Shown here: in pieces, positions 63,340 to 64,000 of the stretch
Position numbering within the stretch: the first letter of the stretch is position 1
Layout of the letters: every line of letters begins with the position of its first letter
Source: Lewinellaceae bacterium
GTDB taxonomy: Bacteria; Bacteroidota; Bacteroidia; Chitinophagales; Saprospiraceae
Length of the DNA: 64,000 bases
Assembly (NCBI GenBank): GCA_020636375.1
Contig: JACJXZ010000004.1
Location: forward strand, 434,001 to 498,000
Direction of reading: 5' to 3'
The notes under the pieces: model-generated
Database searches by the model: none
The model's input: only the letters and a program-made list of their open reading frames with translations
What the model was told of the DNA's origin: nothing
Position numbers and translations under genes: made by a program

Positions 63340-64000
63340 ATGGAAGAGGAAACCAAACCGCGCCGCCCCATTATCAATTGCCACACGCACATCTTCACCG
63401 GAGACCACGTGCCGCCCTACCTGGCTAAGACCTTCGTATGGTGGCCGTTCTATCTGTTGTTCTACCTGCCCCTGATCCTGTGGGCGGTAAAGGCCTGGAA
63501 CCGGTGGGATGGCAGGGTTCGTTTTTCTACTGCTTACCGTTGGCTGCGCAGGGCCCGCTACAGGGCCGCCATCCGGATCAACCGGGCGCGGTGGTTAAGC
63601 CTGCTGCGCTGGGCCATTGTTGCCCTGGCCGTGCTCCACGTGTTTTATATCCTGTACGACTGGATCGCCCTGCTGGTCAAACCGGACGACTCCATAACCA
63701 ACCACTGGATCGTTTACCTGCGAAGGCAGCTGGAAGAATGGAGCGTGCTTTTTCCCATCGACAGCCTTGCGCTGAAAGTAGCCCTGGTTGCTCTCGTAGT
63801 ACTGTTCATCCGGGTAGGCCGCAACTTCATCCTCTTTATCCTGAAGCGGGCCTGGGGCTTTTTGCAGCTGTTGCCCGGAAAAATGACCATCTCCCTGATC
63901 GAGCGTTATATTTTGCTGTGCCGCTTTACCCTCTATCGCCGCCAGAGCCGCATCATGGCTCAGCTCCGGGCCCAGTATCCGTCCGGCACGGGCTTTGTCG
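63340..64000 (+). CDS. Amidohydrolase-family protein with membrane segments, 3' end outside window
   Basis: The first 220 residues are visible. INCHTHIFTGDHVPPYL near the N-terminus is the HxH metal motif of amidohydrolases (PF04909-like). It is followed not by barrel sequence but by about four hydrophobic segments: WWPFYLLFYLPLILWAV (~30-48), LLRWAIVALAVLHVFYIL (~88-106), a segment near 145-165 (LALKVALVALVVLFIRV), and basic linkers. The remaining barrel presumably lies beyond 64000. It is likely a membrane-inserted or membrane-anchored hydrolase; substrate unknown. Confidence 0.7.
   Translation, partial: MEEETKPRRPIINCHTHIFTGDHVPPYLAKTFVWWPFYLLFYLPLILWAVKAWNRWDGRVRFSTAYRWLRRARYRAAIRINRARWLSLLRWAIVALAVLHVFYILYDWIALLVKPDDSITNHWIVYLRRQLEEWSVLFPIDSLALKVALVALVVLFIRVGRNFILFILKRAWGFLQLLPGKMTISLIERYILLCRFTLYRRQSRIMAQLRAQYPSGTGFV

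Overview
The window looks like a chromosomal segment of a GC-rich member of the Bacteroidota, most likely of the Saprospiria (Lewinella/Haliscomenobacter/Phaeodactylibacter type). I infer this from gldA/gldF/gldG gliding genes, several secreted proteins with C-terminal type IX secretion (T9SS) sorting domains, promoter-like TAnnTTTG boxes in place of the E. coli -10 box, weak Shine-Dalgarno signals, and a SUF-type Fe-S operon run by an Rrf2 protein. There is no rRNA, no CRISPR array, no integrase and no phage block.

Layout. 1-4.3 kb: a partial outer-membrane barrel protein, a T9SS LVIVD-repeat protein, a MenI-like thioesterase and an ArsC-like protein. 4.4-7.1 kb: an ankyrin-repeat lipoprotein overlapping an orphan McrC nuclease gene whose 3' end runs into a palindromic element. 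7.4-14 kb: a truncated secreted protein, a heavily frameshifted M43-like T9SS pseudogene and an intact T9SS protein. 14-19.1 kb (minus strand): gldA-gldF-gldG-DUF4340. 19.4-30.5 kb: a YwqK-like lipoprotein, a PAS-AraC regulator, a 1244-residue helicase-like protein with altered catalytic motifs followed by a membrane HExxH protease, a GH3/serine-hydrolase lipoprotein and a LysM-amidase. 30.7-33.7 kb: flavin reductase, M20 peptidase and DUF1611 ATPase. 34.7-35.7 kb: a split YeeE/YedE sulfur transporter. 37-44.1 kb: methyltransferase, MltA, PspC-like protein, DUF4159, RsmE and RseP. 44.5-44.8 kb: two tRNA-Leu genes. 44.9-45.9 kb: an AAA_14 ATPase pseudogene that lost its P-loop. 46.1-52.9 kb: sufB (frameshifted)-sufC-sufD-sufS-sufE-sufT-rrf2. 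52.9-64 kb: LON-domain protein, alpha-2-macroglobulin, GntP permease, cysteine dioxygenase, DUF1080 hydrolase and a partial amidohydrolase with membrane segments.

The strongest unexplained signal is in the spacers. At least ten imperfect full-length palindromes or inverted-repeat elements of about 110-585 bp fall into several sequence families. Three families occur twice and one site is a nest of three elements. Another set of spacers holds hairpins built from short repeated words and their complements, a different word at each site. Several of these repeats begin or end exactly at a stop codon. A likely stand-alone minus-strand RNA lies at 59.66-59.83 kb. Family assignments come from recognising motifs by eye; no search was run.
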